From assembly GCA_964450435.1 (NCBI GenBank), contig CAYVCX010000033.1, positions 1-31,439 of the forward strand: 31,439 nucleotides of DNA. Reading direction: 5' to 3'. Under the pieces are notes generated by a model that saw nothing but the letters and a program-made list of their open reading frames with translations, did not search any database and was not told the origin of the DNA. This document shows, piece after piece, positions 23,689-31,419 of this stretch; the first letter of the stretch is position 1, and every line of letters starts with the position of its first letter. A program made the position numbers and the translations under genes. The stretch comes from SKLM01 sp964450435. Its GTDB lineage: Bacteria; Chloroflexota; Anaerolineae; B4-G1.

Positions 23689-23717
23689 TTGTCCGGGCCT
23701 CGTTCCCGGAGTATAAT
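23689..23717 (+). promoter_or_regulatory. Promoter of the sortase-DUF6391 operon
   Basis: TTGTCC (23689-23694), 17 bp, then a perfect TATAAT (23712-23717). Predicted initiation is near 23724, about 40 nt before the GTG start at 23763. Confidence 0.75.
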
Positions 23718-23762
23718 GATACATACTTTGGTAGATCACAGAGACGAGGTGGAAGCAAGCTC

Positions 23763-24593
23763 GTGAGAGGCACCAGGGTGCTTGCGCGATTGCTGATCGG
23801 CGTCGGGGCAGGGCTGCTGATCGTGGGCGGGGCGCTGGGTTACCCATACCTCCATTCGCGCCTGGCGAGGCCTTCATCTGCAGCCCTGGCGACCACTCCA
23901 TCCCCCACGGTTGTTACAGCGACTCGGGCGCAGGAACCAGGCGCGGAGCCCAGGGACCTAGTCGAGCCACAGGTCACACAGACCGCTACAGGGGTGCCCC
24001 CTGCTACAGCCGAACCTTCTGCGACGCCGAGCCTCATGGTTGATCCAACGTTGACGCCGACCACCTCAGCAGAGTCGGCTGAGCCTGAACCCCGGGAGGC
24101 AAGGACAATACCGCCTACGCGCATTGTCATTCCGACTCTCGGCGTGGACGGGCCGGTCATCCCAGTCTCACTAGAGCGGACAGAGGTGAGCGGTCAAGTA
24201 CAGGCATCGTGGCCAGTACCAGATCAGTATGCTGCTGGCTGGCACTCAGCCTCCGCGTCGCTGGGACAGCCCGACAATATGGTTCTCAACGGCCACAACA
24301 CGACCAACGGCGAGATTTTCCGTGATCTATACACACTCAAGCCAGGTGATGAGATCATCGTTTTCTCAGAGGAGATTTCCCGCACGTATGCCGTGTCCGA
24401 GACCCTGATCCTGCCCGAGGCCGGGCAACCGCTGCAGGTGCGCCTGGCGAACGCCAGCTACGTGATGCCCACGGGGGATGAGAGATTGACCCTGGTCACC
24501 TGCCACCCCTATGGGAGCTTACGAAACCGACTGATCGTCATCGCCACGCCACCTGAACTCAGAATACCGCCGGATTCATTGGAGTATCAATGA
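23763..24593 (+). CDS. Sortase family transpeptidase
   Basis: This 276-residue protein has an N-terminal membrane anchor (about 5-28), a Thr/Pro/Glu-rich spacer (about 35-115) and a sortase domain. The catalytic triad is visible: H178 in NGHNT, C247 in TLVTC and arginine R254 or R256 in SLRNR. Sortases cleave a sorting signal and join surface proteins to the cell wall or to each other. Its class is uncertain (class D/E-like by domain size). No LPxTG-type substrate is encoded in this window, so the target is unknown. The start is GTG 23763 with a GAGG-type ribosome site. The stop overlaps the next ATG by four bases (ATGA), coupling translation with the DUF6391 gene. Confidence 0.92.
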   Translation: MRGTRVLARLLIGVGAGLLIVGGALGYPYLHSRLARPSSAALATTPSPTVVTATRAQEPGAEPRDLVEPQVTQTATGVPPATAEPSATPSLMVDPTLTPTTSAESAEPEPREARTIPPTRIVIPTLGVDGPVIPVSLERTEVSGQVQASWPVPDQYAAGWHSASASLGQPDNMVLNGHNTTNGEIFRDLYTLKPGDEIIVFSEEISRTYAVSETLILPEAGQPLQVRLANASYVMPTGDERLTLVTCHPYGSLRNRLIVIATPPELRIPPDSLEYQ

Positions 24594-25126
24594 GCCAAGG
24601 ACTTGTATCAGCCCTCCTGGATATGCCGCTCGTCACCCGTGTGCGACGTAATCATGCACTGGAGCACGCCACAATGCAGATCCTGAGCGAGCGGGACAGC
24701 ACCCTCAGGTTGATGGGGCGGTCCTCCTTCTGGGGTTTCTACATCTACGGCGCCGTCGCCACGGAAGAGGTCGTCGACGCCGCCGGAGAGGGGCTGCGGA
24801 GGCTGAGGGCCGGTCAACGACAGATGGCTATCCACCCAAGCTGCGGCTCTAACTACGTCGTGGCCGGCGCCGTTGCGGGGATGGGAGCATTCGTTGCCCT
24901 GGGCGGTTTCTCTCGTCAACGAGGAGAAGGCCTCTGGGATCGCCTGTCACGCTTGCCGCTAGCCTGGGCCGTGGGGACATTGGGCGTCATCCTGTCCAAA
25001 CCGCTGGGTACGGCCCTCCAGACTCACGTCACGACCGAGGCAGATGTCGGTGATATGCAGGTGGACAGCGTGATGAGGAACGAGAGCGCTGGCGGTGTGG
25101 TCCATCTCGTCCGGACTACGGCTTAG
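24590..25126 (+). CDS. DUF6391 family protein, function unknown
   Basis: The product has 178 residues. The N-terminal RNHALEHATMQIL motif (about 19-31) is, from memory, the hallmark of DUF6391 proteins in Cyanobacteria and Chloroflexota. Two hydrophobic stretches (about 88-106 and 118-136) suggest membrane association. A conserved-looking HALEHAT motif could bind metal, but no function is established. Its ATG overlaps the sortase stop codon, so the two are translated from one message; a role in the envelope is therefore possible but is inferred from position only. The next gene, holA, begins 53 bp later on the same strand. Confidence 0.7.
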   Translation: MSQGLVSALLDMPLVTRVRRNHALEHATMQILSERDSTLRLMGRSSFWGFYIYGAVATEEVVDAAGEGLRRLRAGQRQMAIHPSCGSNYVVAGAVAGMGAFVALGGFSRQRGEGLWDRLSRLPLAWAVGTLGVILSKPLGTALQTHVTTEADVGDMQVDSVMRNESAGGVVHLVRTTA

Positions 25127-25179
25127 TTCTGGCGAAGCAACGGATCAGGCCGAGAGCCTGGTCCTGCTTGAGAGGCCTG

Positions 25180-26199
25180 ATGACGAACCCCAAACCGACC
25201 TTCTACATTTTTCACGGCGAGGACGAGTTCACCCGCTCAGAGACGCTCGCCAGTTTCAAGCGCCGACTCGGCCCGCCCGACACGGTGGACCTCAACACCA
25301 CGGTGCTCAATGGAAAGGGATTGACGTTGGCCGACCTGCGCCATCACTGCGACGCGATTCCTTTTCTGGCCGAGAAGCGGCTGGTGATCGTCCAGGAATT
25401 GCTGGGAACGCTTGTCTCCAAGAAGGGTCAGAATGTGTCTGAAACCAGGCAACGGTTGCTCGACGAGCTGGTCGACTACCTTCCTCACCTTCCCCCGACG
25501 ACACGTCTAGTATTCGTTGAAGGGTCAGCTTTGCCGTCCCATCACCCCGTCCTCAGGCTGGCCGAGCAAGACCCACAGGGATACGTCAAGCGCTTCGAGC
25601 ATCCAGATGCAAGGTCGCTGCCTGGATGGGTCAAGACGCGAACTCGGAAGCACGGCGGGAGAATCGAGCCGCGAGCGGCTTTCCGGCTGGCCACTGTCGT
25701 CGGCGCTGATCTCCGTCTGCTAGATCAAGAGATCGTGAAGCTGGTCACGTACACAAATGGAGAGCGAGCTATCACGGAAGCTGACGTGGAGGACCTGGTC
25801 CCGTACTCACAAGATGCCGTGATCTTCGATCTCGTGGACGCGCTCGGGCACCGAGACGGACGCACAGCCGCCGACACGCTGCACCGCCTGCTCAAGATGG
25901 GTGAACATCCGCTAGGATTGCTGGGGATGATCGTTCGGCAGTTCCGGCTACTAGTCCAGGTCAAAGAGTTGAAGGCGAGCGGGGCTTCACCGCGGGACGT
26001 CGCCCGGGTGTTGAAGATTCACCCATTCCCAGCTGGTAAACTCCATACCCAGGCGACCCACTTCACCGCCGCGCAGCTCGAGACGATCTATCGCCATCTA
26101 TCTGAAATCGACGTAGATATCAAGACCGGCAAGATAGATCCCGAGCTGGCGCTCGACTTGCTCGTGGCGGGTCTAGCTACGACGGAATCTCAGCCTTAG
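25180..26199 (+). CDS. holA: DNA polymerase III, delta subunit (HolA)
   Basis: This clamp-loader subunit of 339 residues opens the beta sliding clamp during DNA replication. The N-terminus FYIFHGEDEF, the central EPRAAFRLATVVGADLRLLDQEIVKL and the C-terminal LDLLVAGL are family-typical; the Walker A is degenerate, as expected for HolA. The length agrees with the family (about 340). The start is ATG 25180 with GAGAGG four bases upstream; an in-frame TTG at 25168 would add four residues. It follows the sortase-DUF6391 pair by 53 bp on the same strand and may be read from the same promoter. A separate promoter lies downstream for the next gene. Confidence 0.92.
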   Translation: MTNPKPTFYIFHGEDEFTRSETLASFKRRLGPPDTVDLNTTVLNGKGLTLADLRHHCDAIPFLAEKRLVIVQELLGTLVSKKGQNVSETRQRLLDELVDYLPHLPPTTRLVFVEGSALPSHHPVLRLAEQDPQGYVKRFEHPDARSLPGWVKTRTRKHGGRIEPRAAFRLATVVGADLRLLDQEIVKLVTYTNGERAITEADVEDLVPYSQDAVIFDLVDALGHRDGRTAADTLHRLLKMGEHPLGLLGMIVRQFRLLVQVKELKASGASPRDVARVLKIHPFPAGKLHTQATHFTAAQLETIYRHLSEIDVDIKTGKIDPELALDLLVAGLATTESQP

Positions 26200-26212
26200 T
26201 CTCGAGGCTGTC

Positions 26213-26254
26213 TTGCTGGAGGAATGCGGCATGCTATAATCGTGCCAAACACGA
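26213..26254 (+). promoter_or_regulatory. Promoter with flanking inverted repeats before the XRE-type regulator
   Basis: TTGCTG (26213-26218), 16 bp, then a perfect TATAAT (26235-26240). The -10 lies inside an imperfect inverted repeat GGCATG / CGTGCC, and TCGTG (26240-26244) / CACGA (26250-26254) flank five bases near the start of transcription. These are plausible autoregulatory operator sites. Confidence 0.6.
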
Positions 26255-26275
26255 CGCCGCTTACAGGAGGATCAC

Positions 26276-26947
26276 ATGGCTGACAAGAGACTCGCGTTCA
26301 GAGATCGTATCATCGGCGTGCTACTGCGTGACGCACGGCGAAAGGCGGGACTGACAAAGGCCGAATGTGCTGATGCCCTGGGTGTCCCCAGGTCTGCCAT
26401 CAGTGCATACGAGGAGGGACGTACGCCTGTCTCTTTACCAGAGCTTGAGGTGCTTGGCTACATGGTGGATGCCCCCATCCATCGTTTCTGGGAGAAAGAA
26501 CCAGAACTAGCGACGGAGAGAGAGCGCCCGGACTTTCAGGATCTGCTGGAGCTGCGCCACCGCATCGTCGGGGTCCTCGTGCGACAGGCACGCCTGGAAG
26601 CCGACTTGACGCGGGATCGAATGGCCGAAGTGCTCGGCTGCTCCTCTGATCACGTTGCCGAGTACGAACATGGCACAAGGCCCATGCCTGTCTCCGAACT
26701 CGAACTCTTTGCCCGGCATCTTAACTTGCCTGTGGACCACTTTATGGACGGAAGAGAGTGGACAGTGGGGCAGTGGCATCGACAGCAGGAGATTGACCGC
26801 CGTCTTCACGAACTGCCAGAAGACGTACAGGAGTTCGTGGCCGAACCAGTCAACAGCAAGTACCTGGAGGTGGCAATGAGACTGTCCCGGATGTCAGCAA
26901 GCAAGCTGCGGGCCATTGCTGAGGGACTGTTGGAGATCACGTACTGA
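26276..26947 (+). CDS. XRE-family transcriptional regulator with two tandem HTH domains
   Basis: The 223-residue protein contains two homologous helix-turn-helix domains of the XRE/Cro type: the first about 6-71 (RDARRKAGLTKAECADALGV) and the second about 88-153 (VRQARLEADLTRDRMAEVLGC). Both share the arrangement RxRI(I/V)GVL, AR, LT, A-LG and YE-G, so this is an internal duplication. The C-terminal 60 residues are charged and helical. No ligand domain is seen. The ribosome site is strong (AGGAGG five bases before ATG 26276), and the promoter has a perfect TATAAT with inverted repeats, suggesting autoregulation. A TPR-protein gene begins just after its stop, so the two are probably cotranscribed and may interact. 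The regulated genes are unknown. Confidence 0.88.
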   Translation: MADKRLAFRDRIIGVLLRDARRKAGLTKAECADALGVPRSAISAYEEGRTPVSLPELEVLGYMVDAPIHRFWEKEPELATERERPDFQDLLELRHRIVGVLVRQARLEADLTRDRMAEVLGCSSDHVAEYEHGTRPMPVSELELFARHLNLPVDHFMDGREWTVGQWHRQQEIDRRLHELPEDVQEFVAEPVNSKYLEVAMRLSRMSASKLRAIAEGLLEITY

Positions 26948-26970
26948 ATCCACGAATGGGGGACTCGAAG

Positions 26971-27516
26971 ATGAGCAACGTGGTGTCTGCACACGACGTG
27001 AAAGAAGAAGGCCTGCGGCTTTTTCACGAGGGCCTATACCCGGAAGCAGCCAGCAGCTTCAAGGAAGCGCGCGAGATGTTCGCTGCTGAAGGAGACAAGG
27101 TCGAGGCGGCCGAGATGCTGAACAACCTGGGCGTGGTCCATCGGATGGAACGTGACTGGGAGAAGGCCATTGCGGCATTGGAGGAGGCGCGAGCAGCCTT
27201 CGCTGCCCTGGGCGACCACGGCCGCGAAGCCCAAGTACTGGGCAATCTAGGGGGGCTCTACGCCACTCAGGGCCAGCGGGAAGCAGCAAAAGAGTGCTTA
27301 CGTGGAGCAGCTGACGCCTTCGCGGAGTTCGGCGACGACCAGCGGAGAGGCGAGACGCTGCTGGCGCTGGGCGTGCAGAAATGGAAGTCGGGCGATCGCC
27401 AGGAAGGCCTGGCGACCTACCAGGCTGGCCTGCAGATGCTAGAGAGGCCGTCAGCCAGCCAGAAAGCTCTACGGGGATTGCTGCGCCTCCGAACCCGCCT
27501 ACTGGGCGGCGGTTGA
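26971..27516 (+). CDS. Tetratricopeptide-repeat protein
   Basis: This protein of about 181 residues has three to four TPR units (GLYPEAASSFKEARE, RDWEKAIAALEEARA, GQREAAKECLRGAAD, GDRQEGLATYQAGLQ) and no signal peptide or catalytic domain. TPRs mediate protein-protein contacts, so it may be a cytoplasmic partner of the upstream regulator. I favour ATG 26971, which has GGGGGA seven bases upstream; ATG 26956 is an alternative start adding five residues. It is on the same strand, only 8-23 bp after the regulator, and converges with pheT. Function is not recognisable beyond the repeats. Confidence 0.8.
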   Translation: MSNVVSAHDVKEEGLRLFHEGLYPEAASSFKEAREMFAAEGDKVEAAEMLNNLGVVHRMERDWEKAIAALEEARAAFAALGDHGREAQVLGNLGGLYATQGQREAAKECLRGAADAFAEFGDDQRRGETLLALGVQKWKSGDRQEGLATYQAGLQMLERPSASQKALRGLLRLRTRLLGGG

Positions 27517-27615
27517 ATGGCTCAATGGCAGCCGAGCGCGACTAAAAGGGCACAACTGAGGCCCAGCGATCAGGGGGCAGCCAATCGTCCCATCCCGGTC
27601 AAGCGCCGGTCAAGC

Positions 27616-30120
27616 TCAACTCCTCAGTACCGCGTCCAGGTTCTTCTTCAGCTGCTCGAGAATCCTGTCCCGTAGCTGGCCGACCTCTTCATCGGTCAGT
27701 GTGCGATCCTCAGCCTGATAGGTCAGGCGATAGGCCAGGCTCTTCCTATTGGAACCCACCTGTGCCCCCCGGTAGACATCGAATAGCGTGACCGAACGGA
27801 GGAGGGGCGCGCCCGTTCGAGTGATCAAGTCACGCACACGAACGGCGGGAACCTCCTCATCAACCACCACGGCTAAGTCCTCGTACACCGGCGGATGGGT
27901 AGAGAGCGGCACCATCTGCCTGGGCGAGCCCCAGTGGGCAAGCAGAGGATCCAGGTCAAACTCCAACACGCAAATCGGCTGCTCCGGCAGCGCGAAGGCC
28001 TCTCTCGCCAGCGGATGCAGCTCGCCCATCACGCCTACAGCCTCACCATCGACATTCAGCAGCGCACACCGACCCGGATGGAAGGCCTCGTGCTGCCCAG
28101 GCCTGAAGGATCCGTCGACTCCGAGTCCGGTGAGCAGCGCCTCCACGACACCTTTGAGGTCGAAGAAGTCGATCAGCGTGCGATCCTGATGGTCAAGCCA
28201 GGATTGCTCCTCTCGAGGACCGGTCATCACAATCCCCAGCCGCCGGGGTTCGTCAGGCAATGTTTCTCCGTCCACCGGTACATGGACGCGGCCGACCTCG
28301 AAGATTGTCACCCGCTCGATGAAGCGCAGGTTCTGGCGGGCGGTGTGCAACAAGGAGGGGAGGAGCGTCCGTCGCAGCGTGTCCAGGCCCGAGGAGAGCG
28401 GATTAAGGACGTGCAAGTACGCCTCCGGATCGGGCATCGACTCTCCCGGACGGAGCTTTCCTTCATCCTGAAGACTCACCAAGGAGTAGGTGATTACTTC
28501 ATCCAGTCGGCAGCCTGTCAAGAGGTCGCGCACTCGGCGGGCCCCAAGGAGGCGGAGATTGTCGCGCTGGGGCGGAAGCTCGTCCCGCATCAACGTCGTC
28601 GGGAAGCGATCATAGCCCCAGATGCGGCCCACCTCCTCGGCCAAGTCGGCTGGTCGAGTGACGTCACGGCGGTGGGAGGGCACAGTAACCATGAGCGTGT
28701 CTTGTGTCACTGGCTCCGAGACTTCAAACTCGAGGGAGGTGAGGATGCGTATCACCTCATCAGGGGGTATCTGGACCCCAAGAACACGGCCTATGTGGTC
28801 TGGGTCGAATTGGATCACTCGCTGCGGCTCACGGCCCGGGTAGAGGTCGCCGATCACGGGTGCGACCTCCCCGTTTGCCAGATCTGCCATCAGGTACGCT
28901 GCGCGTGCGGCCGCTTCCACGGTCAGCTCTGGATCGACCTGGCGCCCGAAGCGCTGACTCGACTCGGTCATCAGCCCGAGTTCTCGGGACGTGCGACGCA
29001 CGTTAAGATAGTCGAAGTTCGCCGCCTCCAGCAGAACGTCGGTGGTGTCGGCAGAGACCTCGCTATCCTCTCCGCCCATCACGCCCGCGACAGCTACAGG
29101 TCCACCTCCGTCGGTGATGAGCAGCATCTCGTCATCGAAAGTCTGCAATTGTCCGTCGAGGGTCCTCATCCGTTCTCCGGATCTGGCGCGTCGAACGATC
29201 ACAGCCGGTCGCTCGTCTCCTGCCAGGGGGCGCAACAAGCTGTAGTCGAAGGCGTGGAGCGGCTGACCAACCTCCAACATCACGTAGTTGGTCACGTCCA
29301 CGATGTTGTTGATTGGACGCACGCCTGCCCGCCGGAGACGCAACTGCATCCAGAAAGGCGAAGGCCGCACTTCCACACCTCTGATGAGAGCAGCGGAATA
29401 GCGCGAGCAGAGGTCGGGATCGGCAATCTCCAGTCGAAGAAAATCGGGCTCGCGGGACAGATCTACCGGATAGCGCCGCAACGCGTCGAAAACGTCTCGC
29501 TTCAAGGGCACACCCAAGAGAGCCGCTGCTTCGCGGGCGACGCCGACGACGGAGTTGAGATGGGCGAAGGGCCCCTTGATATCGAACTCCAGGACGGCGT
29601 CACCCATGTAGCCGACGAGTGGCTTGCCGACCGGCGCATCGTCGGGCAGGTAGAGGATGTCCACGTGCTCCTCCGAAAGACCCAGCTCCTTCTCCGAGGA
29701 GACCATACCTCGCGAAGGAACGCCCCGGATCTCCACCTTTCTCAGTGTCATCACGCGCCTGCCGTCTGCGTGCCCGTCGTACAGGCGCGCTCCCTCCATC
29801 GCAAAGGCCACCTTGAGGTTCAGGCCCCTCTCCCCCTGACGCGCCAAGAGACTCGGCGCACCGGTGACCACGAACTCGGTCTGCGGGGCACCGTAGTCGA
29901 CCTCAACGACAACCAGTCGGTCGGCGTTGGGGTGGGGCTGTACAGAGACCACCTCACCCACAACGATCTTCTCCGGATCCCAGGGAAGCTCAGCCTGGGG
30001 CAGGCCGATGTACTGGATGGTCTCGACTTCGAGGCCAGCCAAGGTCAACCGGTCGGCCAGATCCTCAATCGGGACGTCAATGTCAACATAGTCTTTGAGC
30101 CAGCTAATGGGCACGTGCAT
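27616..30120 (-). CDS. pheT: Phenylalanyl-tRNA synthetase beta subunit
   Basis: The 834-residue beta subunit of the alpha2-beta2 synthetase has the expected order: MHVPISWLKDYVDID start; a tRNA-binding (OB-fold) domain (about 40-155); B3/B4 editing domain (about 210-390) with RAGVRPINNIVDVTNYVMLE; B5 DNA-binding-like domain (about 405-480); a catalytic-like core; and a C-terminal ferredoxin-fold anticodon-binding domain (about the last 95 residues, starting near LSTHPPVYEDLAV). The editing domain hydrolyses mischarged tyrosyl-tRNA. The start is ATG 30120 with AGGAG eight bases upstream. It lies 207 bp after pheS, an unusually long gap for this pair, and is presumably under the same T-box control. 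Its codon bias opens an 882-codon frame on the opposite strand, which is spurious. Confidence 0.96.
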   Translation of the reverse strand: MHVPISWLKDYVDIDVPIEDLADRLTLAGLEVETIQYIGLPQAELPWDPEKIVVGEVVSVQPHPNADRLVVVEVDYGAPQTEFVVTGAPSLLARQGERGLNLKVAFAMEGARLYDGHADGRRVMTLRKVEIRGVPSRGMVSSEKELGLSEEHVDILYLPDDAPVGKPLVGYMGDAVLEFDIKGPFAHLNSVVGVAREAAALLGVPLKRDVFDALRRYPVDLSREPDFLRLEIADPDLCSRYSAALIRGVEVRPSPFWMQLRLRRAGVRPINNIVDVTNYVMLEVGQPLHAFDYSLLRPLAGDERPAVIVRRARSGERMRTLDGQLQTFDDEMLLITDGGGPVAVAGVMGGEDSEVSADTTDVLLEAANFDYLNVRRTSRELGLMTESSQRFGRQVDPELTVEAAARAAYLMADLANGEVAPVIGDLYPGREPQRVIQFDPDHIGRVLGVQIPPDEVIRILTSLEFEVSEPVTQDTLMVTVPSHRRDVTRPADLAEEVGRIWGYDRFPTTLMRDELPPQRDNLRLLGARRVRDLLTGCRLDEVITYSLVSLQDEGKLRPGESMPDPEAYLHVLNPLSSGLDTLRRTLLPSLLHTARQNLRFIERVTIFEVGRVHVPVDGETLPDEPRRLGIVMTGPREEQSWLDHQDRTLIDFFDLKGVVEALLTGLGVDGSFRPGQHEAFHPGRCALLNVDGEAVGVMGELHPLAREAFALPEQPICVLEFDLDPLLAHWGSPRQMVPLSTHPPVYEDLAVVVDEEVPAVRVRDLITRTGAPLLRSVTLFDVYRGAQVGSNRKSLAYRLTYQAEDRTLTDEEVGQLRDRILEQLKKNLDAVLRS

Positions 30121-30155
30121 GGGTCATCTCCTAGCAGAACTGTACCGTTGGACTG

Positions 30156-30236
30156 GTCACTTTGTGACTCAGAAAGGGCTCTCGCGAGAGCACTGCGAGA
30201 GCCAGGCGGGCTGCCGGGCAACTCGAAAGGCGGCAG
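30156..30236 (-). repeat. Nested inverted repeats in the pheS-pheT spacer
   Basis: The spacer (30121-30327) holds GTCAC/GTGAC (30156-30168), the palindrome GCTCTCGCGAGAGC (30178-30191), an alternative pairing GGCTCTCGC (30177-30185) with GCGAGAGCC (30195-30203), and CTGCCG/CGGCAG (30211-30236). The two GAGAGC pairings exclude each other. Confidence 0.5.
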
Positions 30237-30327
30237 GCAGGACGGCAAAGGGCGGGAAGTTCTTGCCGGTCGATGTGCCCGTCAGAATCCAATGCGGAGC
30301 GTCGACGGCCCCTCGAGCTCATCGCGT

Positions 30328-31350
30328 CTAGAACTGTCGCAAGAAGCGCAGGTCGTTGCTGTAGAAGAGCCGGATGTCGTCGATGCCGTGTTTCAGCATC
30401 GCTGGTCGCTCCACACCCGTCCCGAAGGCAAACCCGCTCCACTCGGCTGGATCGTACCCGCCGTTCTGGAGCACCACCGGGTGCACCATGCCCGCACCGG
30501 CTATCTCGAGCCAGCCGCTGTACTTGCAGACCCGGCATCCTGATCCTTCGCAGAGGATGCATTCGATGTCGGCCTCAATGGACGGTTCCGTGAAAGGGAA
30601 ATAAGAGCCGCGTATGCGAAGACGGCGTTGACCGCCGTAGAAGCGGTGCGCAAACTGGGTCAGCGTCCCAATCAGATCAGTCATGGCGATGCTGTGTCCA
30701 ACAGCCAATCCCTCCACCTGGAAGAATTGGTGCTCCGAACGAGCGGTCACCTGTTCGTAGCGATAGCACTTACCGGGCAGGATCACGCGGATGGGCTCCG
30801 GGTAGTACTCGCGCATGGCCCGAATCTGCCCCGGCGACGTGTGGGTGCGCAGCACCACGCCCTCGTCAACCCAGAAGGTGTCCCACATGTCCCGCGCGGG
30901 GTGATGGGGCGGCATGTTCAGCAAGCCGAAATTCCGTCCATCCGTCTCCACCTCGGGAGCTTCATAGACCTGGAAGCCCATATCAGCGAAAATGCTGTAG
31001 ATTCGGCGAAGAGTCTGGGTGGTTATATGGAGATGCCCTGGACCGGTGGGGCGACCGGGCAAGGTCACGTCGATAGCACCCCCCCGCAGGTCCTGCTCCA
31101 TCTCCTCACGCTCCAGGGCCTGGGCGCACGCGCTGTAGGCTTCCTCCAAAGCCCTCTTTGCTTCGTTCGCGGCACGGCCGAAGGCAGGGCGCTCCTTCCT
31201 GGGAAGGTCTCCGACCGACCGCAGCATCTGGGTCAGTGCCCCGTTCTTGCCCAGATAGCGTTTGTGCCAGAGCTCAAGTTCTTCGCTATCTTGCACTCTC
31301 CCCAGGGAGGAGCGGGCCTCCTCTCTCACCCGGTGCAGTTCATCAAGCAT
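30328..31350 (-). CDS. pheS: Phenylalanyl-tRNA synthetase alpha subunit
   Basis: This is the catalytic alpha subunit, about 340 residues. An N-terminal coiled-coil arm (about 1-90) binds tRNA. The class II core shows LNMPPHHPARDMWDTFW, LRTHTSPGQIRAM (motif 2 region), EHQFFQVEGLAV and FGTGVERPAMLKHGIDDIR (motif 3 with the ATP-binding arginine). A cysteine group CILCEGSGCRVCK (four Cys, with spacing suited to zinc) precedes WLEIAGAGMVHPVVL, a variant seen in several phyla. I choose ATG 31350 because AAAGG lies nine bases upstream; in-frame starts at 31359 and 31371 are possible. It follows a T-box leader, so expression should respond to uncharged tRNA-Phe. It is followed by pheT on the same strand. 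Confidence 0.96.
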   Translation of the reverse strand: MLDELHRVREEARSSLGRVQDSEELELWHKRYLGKNGALTQMLRSVGDLPRKERPAFGRAANEAKRALEEAYSACAQALEREEMEQDLRGGAIDVTLPGRPTGPGHLHITTQTLRRIYSIFADMGFQVYEAPEVETDGRNFGLLNMPPHHPARDMWDTFWVDEGVVLRTHTSPGQIRAMREYYPEPIRVILPGKCYRYEQVTARSEHQFFQVEGLAVGHSIAMTDLIGTLTQFAHRFYGGQRRLRIRGSYFPFTEPSIEADIECILCEGSGCRVCKYSGWLEIAGAGMVHPVVLQNGGYDPAEWSGFAFGTGVERPAMLKHGIDDIRLFYSNDLRFLRQF

Positions 31351-31389
31351 CGCATTCATCCTTTCCGTCAACTGACCGTCTCGCCTAAC

Positions 31390-31419
31390 AAAAAACTCCC
31401 GTCCCCATAGGGACGAGAG
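31390..31419 (-). terminator. Intrinsic terminator of the T-box leader
   Basis: On the minus strand CTCTCGTCCC, a four-base loop and GGGACGGGAG form a 10-bp stem with one G-U pair, followed directly by six T residues, about 40 nt before the pheS start. Confidence 0.9.

Noticed and set aside
27895..30543. An 882-codon open frame on the plus strand opposite pheT
   Set aside because: It is antisense to a clear pheT, shows no domain, and arises from codon bias in GC-rich DNA.
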